A DNA stretch of 35,407 bases, from NCBI RefSeq assembly GCF_900109075.1, contig NZ_FNYS01000031.1, forward strand, positions 1 through 35,407, written 5' to 3'. Below the pieces are notes generated by a model. The model saw only the letters and a list, made by a program, of their open reading frames with translations. It had not been told where the DNA came from and did not search any database. Positions 24,262 to 32,734 of this stretch are shown here, piece after piece. Positions within the stretch are counted from its first letter, which is position 1. The number at the start of each line of letters is the position of its first letter. The translations under genes and the position numbers were made by a program. The stretch comes from Myroides marinus (GTDB lineage: Bacteria; Bacteroidota; Bacteroidia; Flavobacteriales; Flavobacteriaceae).

Positions 24262-25878
24262 TTAAGAATACATCTTAACTCTTAATTCTTTTACTTTTGG
24301 ATCATCTAAGTAATCATCAAAAGTCATATATCTATCGATAGCTCCATTAGGAGTTAATTCTAAAATACGTGTTCCTACAGTTTGTGCAAACTCGTGGTCA
24401 TGCGTAGTTAATAAGATAGTTCCTTTAAAGTTTTTCAACGTGTTGTTGAAAGCTGTAATAGACTCTAAGTCTAAGTGGTTAGTAGGCTCATCAAGCATTA
24501 ATACGTTAGCTCTCATCATCATCATACGAGACAACATACAACGTACTTTCTCTCCTCCTGATAACACACGTCCAGTCTTTAAAGCTTCTTCTCCAGAGAA
24601 AATCATCTTACCTAAGAATCCACGTACATATACCTCATCTCTCTCTTCTTCTGTTTTAGCCCATTGACGTAACCAATCAACTAAAGTTAAATCATTCTCG
24701 AAGAACTCATGGTTCTCTACTGGTAAGTAAGATTGAGTAGTAGTAATACCCCATTCAAATTTACCTGAATCAGCTTGTTTCTTATTATTTAAGATTTCGT
24801 AGAATGCTGTAGTAGCACGAGAATCTTTAGAGATAACTACTAACTTATCTCCTTTAGCCATATTAAGGTTAATATCTTTAAATAGAACTTCTCCATCAAT
24901 AGAAGCACTAAGTCCTTCAATATTTAAAATCTGATCTCCTGCCTCTCTATCTGTATCAAAGATAATAGCTGGATATCTTCTAGAAGATGGTTTAATATCA
25001 TCTAGTTTTAATTTGTCAATCATTTTCTTACGAGAAGTAGCTTGTTTAGATTTTGCTACGTTCGCACTAAAACGACGGATAAACTCTTCTAACTCTGCTT
25101 TTTTCTCTTCAGCTTTCTTGTTTTGCTGAGCTCTTTGTTTAGCCGCTAATTGACTTGACTCATACCAGAAAGTATAGTTTCCTGAATAGTGATTAATTTT
25201 ACCAAAGTCAATATCAGATACGTGTGTACAAACAGCGTCTAAGAAGTGACGGTCGTGAGATACTACTAATACAGTGTTTTCATAATGAGCTAAGAAGTTT
25301 TCTAACCAAGCGATTGTCTCAAAATCCAAATCGTTGGTAGGCTCATCCATGATTAATACATCAGGATTACCAAATAAAGCTTGTGCTAATAACACACGTA
25401 CTTTAAGCTTAGCATCCATCTCTGCCATAGGCGTATAATGGAAGTCTTCTGAAATACCTAAGTTAGACAACATAGTAGCAGCTGATGACTCAGCATTCCA
25501 CCCGTCCATTTCATCAAATCGGATTTGTAATTCACCTATGCGATCTGCATTCTCGTCTGTATAGTTTAGGTAAAGCTCATCCATCTCTTTCTTAACTGCA
25601 TACAAATCTTTATTTCCCATCATTACAGTCTCTAGAACTGTATATTCATCAAACATATTGTGGTTCTGATTAAGAACTGACATACGTTTTCCTGGCTCTA
25701 AAGATACGTGACCAGATGTTGGGTCTATGTCCCCAGATAATATTTTTAAGAATGTAGATTTACCAGCACCATTAGCACCGATAATCCCGTAGCAGTTACC
25801 TTGAGTAAATGTTACGTTAACTTCGTCAAATAAAATTCGCTTACCAAACTGAACTGACAGGTTCGAAACTGTTAACAT
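24262..25878 (-). CDS. ABC-F ribosome-associated ATPase, YbiT-like, degenerate second P-loop
   Basis: This 538-residue soluble protein has two ABC ATPase domains joined by a charged linker (about 245-300, KAEEKKAELEEFIRRFSANVAKSKQATSRKK), the ABC-F arrangement. It aligns closely in wording and length with E. coli YbiT. Domain 1 has an intact Walker A GANGAGKST (34-42) and Walker B VLIMDEPTNDLD. Domain 2 has signature LSGGEK and Walker B VLMLDEPTNHLD, but in place of Walker A it reads ISKDSRATTAF (about 349-359), without the glycines and lysine. YbiT-like proteins are thought to act in the ribosomal E site during translation. The missing second P-loop suggests that only one site binds ATP normally. 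It is probably a lineage trait and not damage. Confidence 0.88.
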   Translation of the reverse strand: MLTVSNLSVQFGKRILFDEVNVTFTQGNCYGIIGANGAGKSTFLKILSGDIDPTSGHVSLEPGKRMSVLNQNHNMFDEYTVLETVMMGNKDLYAVKKEMDELYLNYTDENADRIGELQIRFDEMDGWNAESSAATMLSNLGISEDFHYTPMAEMDAKLKVRVLLAQALFGNPDVLIMDEPTNDLDFETIAWLENFLAHYENTVLVVSHDRHFLDAVCTHVSDIDFGKINHYSGNYTFWYESSQLAAKQRAQQNKKAEEKKAELEEFIRRFSANVAKSKQATSRKKMIDKLKLDDIKPSSRRYPAIIFDTDREAGDQILNIEGLSASIDGEVLFKDINLNMAKGDKLVVISKDSRATTAFYEILNNKKQADSGKFEWGITTTQSYLPVENHEFFENDLTLVDWLRQWAKTEEERDEVYVRGFLGKMIFSGEEALKTGRVLSGGEKVRCMLSRMMMMRANVLMLDEPTNHLDLESITAFNNTLKNFKGTILLTTHDHEFAQTVGTRILELTPNGAIDRYMTFDDYLDDPKVKELRVKMYS

Positions 25879-26006
25879 TGTTGTCTTCTATTTTAAATTG
25901 CACGCAAAATTACTAATTTTAAAATTAGAAACACCTATAAATAAACGGAAACCATATATTAGCCTACTTTAACCAATCATTAACAACATAAAACACAGCT
26001 AAAACT

Positions 26007-26015
26007 TAAATTTGC
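26007..26015 (+). promoter_or_regulatory. -7 box of the thioredoxin-fold lipoprotein gene
   Basis: TAAATTTGC matches the consensus and lies 35 bases before the chosen ATG. Its position rules out upstream in-frame starts near 26012. Confidence 0.5.
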
Positions 26016-26050
26016 TGTACATGTTCTACAATTACAGAGTTAACTATATA

Positions 26051-27457
26051 ATGCAAAAACTATTACAACACAAGACGTTACTATTACTACTATTACCAGC
26101 AATGAGCCTAATTACATCGTGTCAAAAAGAATTTGACCCAAAAGATTACAGTGCTTATTTACAAGGTGAGATTATCAACCCTACTTCTAATTATGTCTTG
26201 TTTTGTAAAGATAATGAAGTAATAGATACTTTATTTTTAGACGAAAACAATAAGTTCTACAAAAAATTTGACTCATTAACTCCTGGGATGTATATCTATA
26301 AACACAATCCAGAGTTTCAATATGTTTACTTTGATAAAAATGATAGTTTGACCCTTCGTCTAAATTCTAAAGACTTTGATCACTCTATTATATTCTCAGG
26401 AAGAGGTGCTGAGAAGAACAACTTCTTAATGAATTTAACGGTAAAGAACATCATGGATGAAACAGAAGGATATAGTGCCTTTGACGTTTCACCTGGAAAA
26501 TTCTCTAAGAGAATAGACTCTGTACACGCAGCTAGAACTACATATTATTTGCGCAATAAAGCTATTATTAATTGGTCTGAAGACTTTGACTTATATGCAA
26601 AGGCTAAATTAGATTTACACTTCTATTCATTAAAAGAGCTGTATCCTACAGCACATTTTGTTAGAACAGATGAAGATGTAAGAAAGAAACTACCTAGTGA
26701 CTACTATGCCTATAGAAAAAAAATAAACTTTAACGATGATAGATTACTGAAGTATTCTTCTTTTACTAAGTATCTAGCAATTATGCTAAATACCATAGTC
26801 AATGAACCAGAAGACGAGATTATTCCAGACAATAAATTTGATAAATACATCGATAAATTAAATATAGTAGACACACTGATTAAAAACCCTAAAGTAAAGA
26901 ATGCAATCTTTGATAATATTGCTTTCATTTATCTGTTAGAAGATCAGAACTTAAATAATAACGATGTGTTCTTAGAGAGATACTTTGAACTATCTACAGA
27001 TAAGAATCAACACAACGAAATAATTCAAATCCAACAAGCAATACAAAACTTAAAATATGAGAAAAAACTACCTGAAGTACCTTTAGTAAATGCCAAAAGC
27101 GAAAAAGTAAGTATTAACTCTATTATTAATAAGAAAACATTAATGTTCTTCTGGACTAAAAATGGAATGGCTCATGCCGATGCAGCTCACCAACTAGCAG
27201 CAGAACTAAAATCAGAAATACCTAATATAGATATTGTCTCGATTTGTATTGACGGAGATCAAGGCGAATGGTTAAATATTATCAAGAAATACCCTGCGAA
27301 AGGAATTATAGAACTTCGCTCCGATGACTTTAATCAAATGAAAGATCAGTGGATTATCACTAAAATACAACGCTCTATGATACTAGATAAAGACGGTTCT
27401 ATCGTTGACCCTTTTATCAATATCTTTGACAAAAACTTTGAAAGTCTTTTAAAATAA
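26051..27457 (+). CDS. Thioredoxin-fold lipoprotein lacking CxxC
   Basis: This 468-residue lipoprotein has a lipobox ending LITSC (about Cys24). An N-terminal DUF4369-like beta domain follows (AYLQGEIINPTSNYVLFCKDNEVIDTLFLDENNKF), then a helical middle. The C-terminal region (about 355-468) reads as a TlpA/thioredoxin-like fold: KTLMFFWTKNGMAHADAAHQLAAEL, IDIVSICIDGD, SMILDKDGSIVDPF. At the usual active site the CxxC is replaced (WTKNGMAHAD, no cysteines), so disulfide exchange is not expected. The proline-containing loop before the last strands is also altered (IQRSMIL). It may serve as a binding or chaperone domain. The gene has its own promoter and terminator. Confidence 0.72.
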   Translation: MQKLLQHKTLLLLLLPAMSLITSCQKEFDPKDYSAYLQGEIINPTSNYVLFCKDNEVIDTLFLDENNKFYKKFDSLTPGMYIYKHNPEFQYVYFDKNDSLTLRLNSKDFDHSIIFSGRGAEKNNFLMNLTVKNIMDETEGYSAFDVSPGKFSKRIDSVHAARTTYYLRNKAIINWSEDFDLYAKAKLDLHFYSLKELYPTAHFVRTDEDVRKKLPSDYYAYRKKINFNDDRLLKYSSFTKYLAIMLNTIVNEPEDEIIPDNKFDKYIDKLNIVDTLIKNPKVKNAIFDNIAFIYLLEDQNLNNNDVFLERYFELSTDKNQHNEIIQIQQAIQNLKYEKKLPEVPLVNAKSEKVSINSIINKKTLMFFWTKNGMAHADAAHQLAAELKSEIPNIDIVSICIDGDQGEWLNIIKKYPAKGIIELRSDDFNQMKDQWIITKIQRSMILDKDGSIVDPFINIFDKNFESLLK

Positions 27458-27475
27458 GAATAACCATAATAACAG

Positions 27476-27508
27476 AAAGAGTTCACTATATAGTTGAACT
27501 CTTTTTTT
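27476..27508 (+). terminator. Terminator of the thioredoxin-fold lipoprotein gene
   Basis: AAAGAGTTCA pairs with TGAACTCTTT and is followed by a run of Ts. Confidence 0.82.
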
Positions 27509-27862
27509 GTATCTACTCTTCACTTATATTATCCATTTACTACCCTATTATCTCAATGTAAAGTTATACTCTAAACTCATTACCGGCTTAAATGATCTCA
27601 AAAAAAGAATAATTTTAAGAGCATATTCAACTACAGCAAACCATAAAAAAGTATATTACACCAGTTCATTTTTACCAAAATCTACTGCAGAGTAATAATA
27701 ATTTGTAGTAAACAAAGAAGATTTAACAACCTCTTCTATGACCAAACTCTCTTATTCAGCCCAATAAAATCAATACTTCAAATAAAAAAGACATTTTTTA
27801 TCAGGGATAAATTACTTGCTATCAAAGCATTGATTTTTTTTCAAAAAAAAGTATTATTTAGC
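27509..27862. other. Gene-free stretch before the tRNA genes
   Basis: I see no supportable gene. A 62-codon open frame (27507-27695) has no recognisable features and no promoter. The rest is AT-rich sequence leading to the tRNA promoter. Confidence 0.5.
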
Positions 27863-27896
27863 TTTGGAACTTTAAAATAAAAAGCAATATATTTGC
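27863..27896 (+). promoter_or_regulatory. Promoter of the tRNA-Arg pair
   Basis: TTTG (27863-27866), a 21-base spacer and TATATTTGC (27888-27896) give a near-ideal Bacteroidota promoter, 67 bases before the first tRNA. Confidence 0.7.
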
Positions 27897-27963
27897 AACG
27901 TCAAAAACAGTAAGCAATACACTTACCAATAGCGACAGGTTTTAATCCTTTTAGAGATTAAAT

Positions 27964-28037
27964 GGTCCAATAGCTCAGCTGGATAGAGCAACTGCCTTCT
28001 AAGCAGTAGGTCTCAGGTTCGAATCCTGATTGGATCA
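27964..28037 (+). tRNA. tRNA-Arg(UCU), copy 1
   Basis: This is a 74-nt cloverleaf. The acceptor is GGTCCAA/TTGGATC with one G-T pair, the D arm starts TAGCTCAGCTGGATAGAGCA, the anticodon loop CTTCTAA is in stem ACTGC/GCAGT, and the T arm contains GGTTCGAATCC. Anticodon TCT reads AGA/AGG. CCA is not encoded, as is usual in this phylum. Confidence 0.95.
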
Positions 28038-28038
28038 C

Positions 28039-28072
28039 TAAAAGTCCTTGTAAAAGCGAGGACTTTTTTATT
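28039..28072 (+). terminator. Terminator after tRNA copy 1
   Basis: AAAGTCCT and AGGACTTT flank a 10-base loop and are followed by Ts. Confidence 0.7.
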
Positions 28073-28097
28073 TTACACTGTCAATATTATATTGATA

Positions 28098-28201
28098 TTT
28101 TAATCCTTTTAGAGATTAAATGGTCCAATAGCTCAGCTGGATAGAGCAACTGCCTTCTAAGCAGTAGGTCTCAGGTTCGAATCCTGATTGGATCACTAAA
28201 A
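28098..28201 (+). repeat. 104-bp tandem duplication carrying tRNA-Arg
   Basis: Bases 27940-28043 and 28098-28201 are identical, including 24 bases before the tRNA and a few after it. Only the terminators that follow differ. Confidence 0.85.
28122..28195 (+). tRNA. tRNA-Arg(UCU), copy 2
   Basis: It is identical to copy 1 at all 74 positions, 158 bp downstream. It carries the same 24-base leader but no separate strong promoter, so it probably depends on leader processing, read-through or a weak promoter in the duplicated leader. Confidence 0.95.
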
Positions 28202-28235
28202 AAGCCCTTGTTAATATTAACAAGGGCTTTTTTTA
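28198..28235. terminator. Bidirectional terminator after tRNA copy 2
   Basis: AAAGCCCTTGTTAA pairs with TTAACAAGGGCTTT, with A and T runs outside. It also ends the convergent GNAT gene. Confidence 0.85.
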
Positions 28236-28251
28236 TTCTTGAACAATGTCG

Positions 28252-28731
28252 CTAGATAAACATTTCTAACATCACCATATCTCTTAGCTGCACACCATTC
28301 TCCACAATAGGTTCGTCGTAATTCTCTAAAAAGAAATTCTTCTTTATGCCATACTTTACAAAACCATTGCGCTCATAGAATCTTATTTGATCTACTCCAC
28401 AGTCTGCAGTTCCTACTATTAGATGATTATAGCTAGTATTCCTAGCTATAGATATTATTTCTTTTATTAATACAGATCCTATCCCCTTTCCTTGTAATTC
28501 GTTAGAAACAGCGATATTTTTTAACTCCATTGTCTCTTTATCTATTTGATAAAGACAAAAAACAGCCAATTCCTTTTCTTGTTCTTTCAAGACATAAACA
28601 TCGCTATCATACACATATTTATTAATTGCATTTACAGTTTCGTCTGCTAAAAGTAACAATGAATACGGAAAATGCTCTTTCTCCTTTACTAAATCTAATT
28701 TATACTGAGGGTATTTAACTGTAATAGACAT
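28252..28731 (-). CDS. GNAT acetyltransferase
   Basis: This 159-residue protein has the acetyl-CoA loop NELQGKGIGSVLIKEIISIAR (the Q/RxxGxG motif as QGKGIG), preceded by MELKNIAVS and followed by RFYERNGFVKYGIKKNFFLENY. It is a classic single-domain GNAT. The C-terminal wording NYDEPIVENGVQLRDMVMLE is seen in many flavobacterial GNATs. Substrate unknown. A TATATTTGC -7 box on the minus strand (28847-28855) lies about 116 bases upstream and is the best promoter candidate. Confidence 0.82.
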   Translation of the reverse strand: MSITVKYPQYKLDLVKEKEHFPYSLLLLADETVNAINKYVYDSDVYVLKEQEKELAVFCLYQIDKETMELKNIAVSNELQGKGIGSVLIKEIISIARNTSYNHLIVGTADCGVDQIRFYERNGFVKYGIKKNFFLENYDEPIVENGVQLRDMVMLEMFI

Positions 28732-29371
28732 ATTTTAATTTATAAGATTACCTTATACCTAGACACATAATAACCAAATAAAACAAGTAATTTAAAGTGG
28801 TGGAATTACATCGATAATATCTTATCAAGTACAATCTAGGTTTAAGGCAAATATAATACTATAAGAGAACTAAAAGCCTTTCATAGTAAATAAGTAATAA
28901 AATAACCGACTGGTTATTAAGAATTCAAGAAATAAAACAAGTACTTCATTAAATGAAGAAAAATAAAGTCACCCCTAATTAGGTAGAAAACTTAGATAGA
29001 TAAATTGAAACAGCCTACCATACTAGCAATTCCAATCTTTGTCCCCACAATTACCATCTTCGTCTTTAGTGACTTTATAATATACAATGTCAATCAACTA
29101 ACTATTGTATCTATTCTTCAATGTTATATATTAATCTTCATAACGCTTTTCAAAGTACAATTTGTATATGTGTTTCACATTTACAGAAGCAAATATAAGG
29201 TAGTGAATTAGTATTTATTTCATCACTAATCATACTTTAGGAAAGTATGAGTTTAAAACTTCATAAATGTTAAAATTTACTTAACAAAAGTAAACATATC
29301 ATCCTACAACACCTTAAACAAAGGGTGCTCAAAGTTTAAAATACCTAATCACTATCCATGAGTATATACAC
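28732..29371. other. Gene-free stretch rich in small palindromes
   Basis: No convincing gene is seen. It holds AATAACC-gact-GGTTATT (28913-28930 region), CTTCATT-a-AATGAAG (about 28947-28961), TCATACTTT/AAAGTATGA (29230-29250) and one copy of a 19-bp repeat (29255-29273). -7-like boxes on the minus strand occur at 28847-28855 and near 29185. Confidence 0.5.
29255..29273. repeat. 19-bp repeat, copy 1
   Basis: AAAACTTCATAAATGTTAA is identical to 31972-31990. This copy is about 100 bases upstream of the sensor kinase promoter; the other abuts the response regulator ATG. Confidence 0.6.
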
Positions 29372-29402
29372 TTGCCCTATCCTACTTTTTATCTTACTTT
29401 TA
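29372..29402 (+). promoter_or_regulatory. Promoter of the TPR sensor kinase gene
   Basis: TTG (29372-29374), a 20-base spacer and TACTTTTA (29395-29402) give the same -7 variant as the first candidate small RNA. The leader would be about 115 nt. Confidence 0.6.
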
Positions 29403-29523
29403 CTAGAATTAGAGCAATCGTATTTATACATACTTCTGACCTATAAACTGCAATAATTAATTTTACACCATTATTGGATCACCCTAATCTAAAACTAAGA
29501 CATTATAAACTAGGCTCTAAAGA

Positions 29524-31500
29524 ATGAAGTACATCTATCTGAATTACTTAATATTACTCTTAACATTGATAAGCTGTAACAAATCAACTGAAACTAGTAA
29601 CTCTATTAATAACCAAAGAATAATAGATCAAGTAGAATCTAACGATAAATCTATACCTGAGAATAAACACCTCCTAGACTCTCTATTTACAGCAATTAAG
29701 AACACTACCCCTAGAAGTCCACAGCTTATAGAGATAGCAGCTAAAGCATATAATCTAGAGTTATATGATCAATACTTTATATACTCTAAAGATGTAAATA
29801 ACATTGCCTTAAAAAACAATGATTCACTATTAGTCGCAAAGTCATATTGGTACATTGGTGATTACTATGATTATAAAATGCGCTTAGATAGCGCATATAT
29901 CTACTTTGATAGAGCTGATCAAATTTATCAAGGATTAAATTCTAGTGAAGACATTGCTAGAATGCAACAGTATAAATCTATAGTACTATTCAGAGAAGGG
30001 TTGTATATAGAAGCCGAAAATAAAGCTTTAGATGCTCTAGAAACTTTAAATCAAAAACCAATAAGTAAATTACTTTACGAGATACACGTAAATTTGGGTA
30101 ATATATTAGACTTAAACCAACAACCTAGTGAGGCCTTAATATACTATTCTGAAGCTATACATATTTTAGAAGAATTATATAAAAAAGAAATTATTGACGA
30201 AGAAGAATTACAGTTATCTAAAGCATCTTGTTATAACAATATTGGCAACTTATACTTAAATCAAAAATCATATCTCAATGCAGAAACCTATTTAAACTAC
30301 GGTTATAATATTCTACTAGAATTAGATGCCAAACATGAACTATATGCTATACTACTCACTAATCTTGGTACACTATATATGAGTTTAGATAATATTAATA
30401 AGTCAGAGAAACTACTTCTAGAGTCTTTTAAACTTAGTAAAGAAATGAGTTATAGTCAAAGTTTAACTGCTAATAACTTCAGGTTAGCTGAATTGTACCT
30501 TAAAAAAAACGATACTATTGAGGCTATAAACTACTATAAAAATGCCTATTCTTTATCTAGTAAGACACATGCTAATAATACAATCTTAAAAAGTTTAAAA
30601 GCACTAAGCTTAACAGATAAATCCGAATCTATAAAGTATACCAGTCTATACTATACTTTTAATGACAGTATAAACAAGCTTCAAATAAACAAACGAAACA
30701 AATTTGCACGTATTAAATATGAAAGTGAAAAACTAGAGAAAAGTATTGTCAAACTTAAAAAAGAAAACTCTCAAATACTTGTAATAGCTATAATAACAGG
30801 TCTACTAGCATTAATAACGTTATTCTACATACTGTATCGAAACAAAATAAAAAAATACCAGTACTTACAACAAGATCAAGAGAATAAAGAATTAATCTAC
30901 AAACTACTACTAGATCAAGAACGAATATCTCAGGAGGTACTGACTAGAGAACGAGAAAGAATTAGTCAAGAGCTACATGATGGTATCATAAACTCTCTAT
31001 TTATTATCCGATTAAACTTAGGTAATTTAGACAACAATACAATTCTAAACGAAATTGAAAAGGTTCAGAATCAAATACGATTAATTTCTCACGACTTAAA
31101 AAACCAAGAATTTTTAAGTCAAGGGTTCTCAGAGATAATTTCTCAGTTAGTAGAAAAGAATAACACCAAACAACAAAAATTTCAGCTCATAATTTCTAAA
31201 AATTATAGATGGGACACTATCAGCTACGAATACAAAATCAATATCTATAGAATCCTTCAAGAATCGATTCAAAATGTTATTAAACACTCTCAAGCTAAAA
31301 ACTGTATTATCTCTATATTTAAAACAGATCAGCACAACAGAATTACTATCACAGATGACGGAACTGGATTTGATTATACAAAACACGCTAATAGCAATGG
31401 TCTAAATAATCTTAAAAACAGAGCGAAACTACTAAATGCGGATATAGATATTAAATCGAGTGACAAAGGAACAATAGTTATTATTAACATCCCTATATAA
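29524..31500 (+). CDS. TPR-containing sensor histidine kinase (HisKA_3, NarX-like)
   Basis: This 658-residue protein has an N-terminal lipoprotein-like signal (LTLISC, about Cys18) and a periplasmic region of TPR repeats (about 40-400, with many A/Y-rich helix pairs such as EALIYYSEAIHILEELY). One membrane helix follows (about 418-440), then a coiled coil and the HisKA_3 dimerisation helix RERERISQELHDGIINSLF with phospho-acceptor H485. The ATPase domain has ILQESIQNVIKHSQA, DDGTGFD and GLNNLKNRA. These kinases pair with NarL-type regulators, and one lies 500 bp downstream on the same strand. A small lipoprotein gene on the opposite strand separates them. The signal is unknown; TPRs suggest protein or peptide contact. 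Confidence 0.87.
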   Translation: MKYIYLNYLILLLTLISCNKSTETSNSINNQRIIDQVESNDKSIPENKHLLDSLFTAIKNTTPRSPQLIEIAAKAYNLELYDQYFIYSKDVNNIALKNNDSLLVAKSYWYIGDYYDYKMRLDSAYIYFDRADQIYQGLNSSEDIARMQQYKSIVLFREGLYIEAENKALDALETLNQKPISKLLYEIHVNLGNILDLNQQPSEALIYYSEAIHILEELYKKEIIDEEELQLSKASCYNNIGNLYLNQKSYLNAETYLNYGYNILLELDAKHELYAILLTNLGTLYMSLDNINKSEKLLLESFKLSKEMSYSQSLTANNFRLAELYLKKNDTIEAINYYKNAYSLSSKTHANNTILKSLKALSLTDKSESIKYTSLYYTFNDSINKLQINKRNKFARIKYESEKLEKSIVKLKKENSQILVIAIITGLLALITLFYILYRNKIKKYQYLQQDQENKELIYKLLLDQERISQEVLTRERERISQELHDGIINSLFIIRLNLGNLDNNTILNEIEKVQNQIRLISHDLKNQEFLSQGFSEIISQLVEKNNTKQQKFQLIISKNYRWDTISYEYKINIYRILQESIQNVIKHSQAKNCIISIFKTDQHNRITITDDGTGFDYTKHANSNGLNNLKNRAKLLNADIDIKSSDKGTIVIINIPI

Positions 31501-31532
31501 AAAAAGAGGTTATTGCGAATAACCTCTTTTTT
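31499..31532. terminator. Terminator after the TPR kinase gene
   Basis: AAAAGAGGTTATT-gcg-AATAACCTCTTTT stops transcription right after the kinase stop codon, so the response regulator is transcribed separately. Confidence 0.87.
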
Positions 31533-31611
31533 ATACTAATTGATAATACTATTACTCAACTTAAACTACAAATAATAAGCTGATAATTAGAATCATAACT
31601 AATTCAATATA

Positions 31612-31821
31612 TTATTTTTTTCCTTTATCAACATGTTTATCAATATTATCAGCTGCTTCTGACATCTCTTGATTAAAACTTCTTACTTTTAAAGAATCAG
31701 TTCCTTTAAAAGATTCACTAGCATTTAAAGACTTAGTATCTTTCTCTAATGGGTCTACACTACAAGAGTAAATACCTAAACTTAAAACAGCTGCTACCAA
31801 ATAAATAACTTTTCTATTCAT
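31612..31821 (-). CDS. Small lipoprotein, unknown function
   Basis: This 69-residue protein has a lipobox ending at Cys20 (GIYSC) and a short polar, charged mature part (ending SEAADNIDKHVDKGKK) that probably forms a helix. I do not recognise a family. It lies on the opposite strand between a sensor kinase and its likely response regulator, so it may be a regulated target or modulator of that system. Its start codon is directly preceded by a tandem 10-bp repeat. The real lipobox and basic N-terminus (MNRK) argue that it is a gene and not a chance frame. Confidence 0.65.
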   Translation of the reverse strand: MNRKVIYLVAAVLSLGIYSCSVDPLEKDTKSLNASESFKGTDSLKVRSFNQEMSEAADNIDKHVDKGKK

Positions 31822-31858
31822 TTTTATACTTTTTTATACTTTTTTATACTTTTTTATA
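31821..31858. repeat. Tandem 10-bp repeat at a translation start
   Basis: TTTTTATACT occurs three times exactly (31821-31850), followed by a partial fourth copy (31851-31858). On the minus strand it forms the A-rich leader right up to the ATG of the small lipoprotein. Copy-number change by slippage would alter spacing between promoter and start. Confidence 0.8.
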
Positions 31859-31971
31859 ATTGTTTATATCTTTTGTATTATCTTTCTCAATATATGATTC
31901 AACACTCTTATATTTTATCATATATTCGTTATCTCAAAGGTACTAATGAGCAGTTCATTTGCCTGAATTGA

Positions 31972-31990
31972 AAAACTTCATAAATGTTAA
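31972..31990. repeat. 19-bp repeat, copy 2
   Basis: It is identical to 29255-29273. A TTTG (31959-31962 region) lies about 19 bases before TAAATGTTA within the repeat, so the repeat may overlap the response regulator promoter. Confidence 0.55.
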
Positions 31991-31999
31991 TTTTTATAA

Positions 32000-32644
32000 A
32001 TGGAAATAATTTACCACTTCTTAATTATCGATGATCATCCTATGATAATTAATGGCTATAAAACCATTATACAAAGTAAATTCCCCGATGCTGTCTTTCA
32101 TGAAGCCTCTAATATAGACGATGCCATATCACTAAGCAATAGTGTAAAAAATATTGATTTCTTACTTTTAGACTATAACATTGGAAAACCGTCTAATGAC
32201 ATAGAAAATGGTATTGACTTAGCCAAATACTTAGCTAGTAAATATACCTCACTAAAAACATTAATTATTACAGCACACGAAGAAATAGCGATAGTATACA
32301 ATATCCATAAAAAAGTACGTCCTAACGCTTTATTAATCAAATCTGACGTAAATGCTGAAGAATTGCTATTTGCGATAGACAACACACTAAAAGGAGAAAT
32401 ATACCGATCTAATAAAGCTCAACAAGCTTTAATATCGATGAACCAAAGAACTATTCTACTACAAGAAGACAATATACAAATACTAATGCTACTAGATAAG
32501 GGGTATAAAGTACAGGAGATACCTTCCTTAATACACAAAAGCTTAAGCTCTGTACAGAGAAACATCGTTCTACTAAAAGAAGTGTTTAATGTCTCAGAAA
32601 ACAATGGACTACTAAGAGAAGCAAAGAAACAAGGCTTTATATAG
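32000..32644 (+). CDS. NarL/FixJ-type response regulator with divergent HTH
   Basis: This 214-residue protein has a receiver domain with acidic pair DD (11-12), phosphoacceptor D58 in FLLLDYNIG, switch T91 in IITAHE and K114 in LLIKSD. The C-terminal region (about 150-214) has the length and helix pattern of a LuxR HTH (ILMLLDKGYKVQEIPSLIHKSLSSVQRNIVLLKEVFNVSENNGLLREAKKQGFI) but departs from consensus at several conserved places. The final AKKQGFI is typical of flavobacterial NarL regulators. It is most likely the partner of the TPR sensor kinase upstream. Confidence 0.85.
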   Translation: MEIIYHFLIIDDHPMIINGYKTIIQSKFPDAVFHEASNIDDAISLSNSVKNIDFLLLDYNIGKPSNDIENGIDLAKYLASKYTSLKTLIITAHEEIAIVYNIHKKVRPNALLIKSDVNAEELLFAIDNTLKGEIYRSNKAQQALISMNQRTILLQEDNIQILMLLDKGYKVQEIPSLIHKSLSSVQRNIVLLKEVFNVSENNGLLREAKKQGFI

Positions 32645-32646
32645 TA

Positions 32647-32688
32647 AAAACAACGGCAAGTGTTTAGAGAAACACTTGCCGTTGTTTT
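32647..32688 (+). terminator. Terminator of the response regulator gene
   Basis: ACAACGGCAAGTGTTT-agag-AAACACTTGCCGTTGT is a long perfect stem with T-rich ends. Confidence 0.9.
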
Positions 32689-32734
32689 GTCTTAATTAGT
32701 ATTGATAAAATATTTAAAGATTCATATTACCTAA

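Noticed and set aside
27507..27695. 62-codon ORF after a terminator
   Set aside because: It starts within the terminator T-run, has a low-complexity hydrophobic start and no recognisable domain.
28913..28961. Palindromes AATAACC/GGTTATT and CTTCATT/AATGAAG as regulator operators
   Set aside because: No gene starts nearby on either strand and no second copies were noticed, so function cannot be supported.
29005..29211. 68-codon hydrophobic ORF
   Set aside because: It has only a TTG start; the hydrophobicity comes from AT-rich codons, and there is no promoter or neighbour support.
31821..31858. CRISPR-like array
   Set aside because: The units are 10 bp with no spacers; a simple tandem repeat. 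No CRISPR array or cas gene is present in the window.
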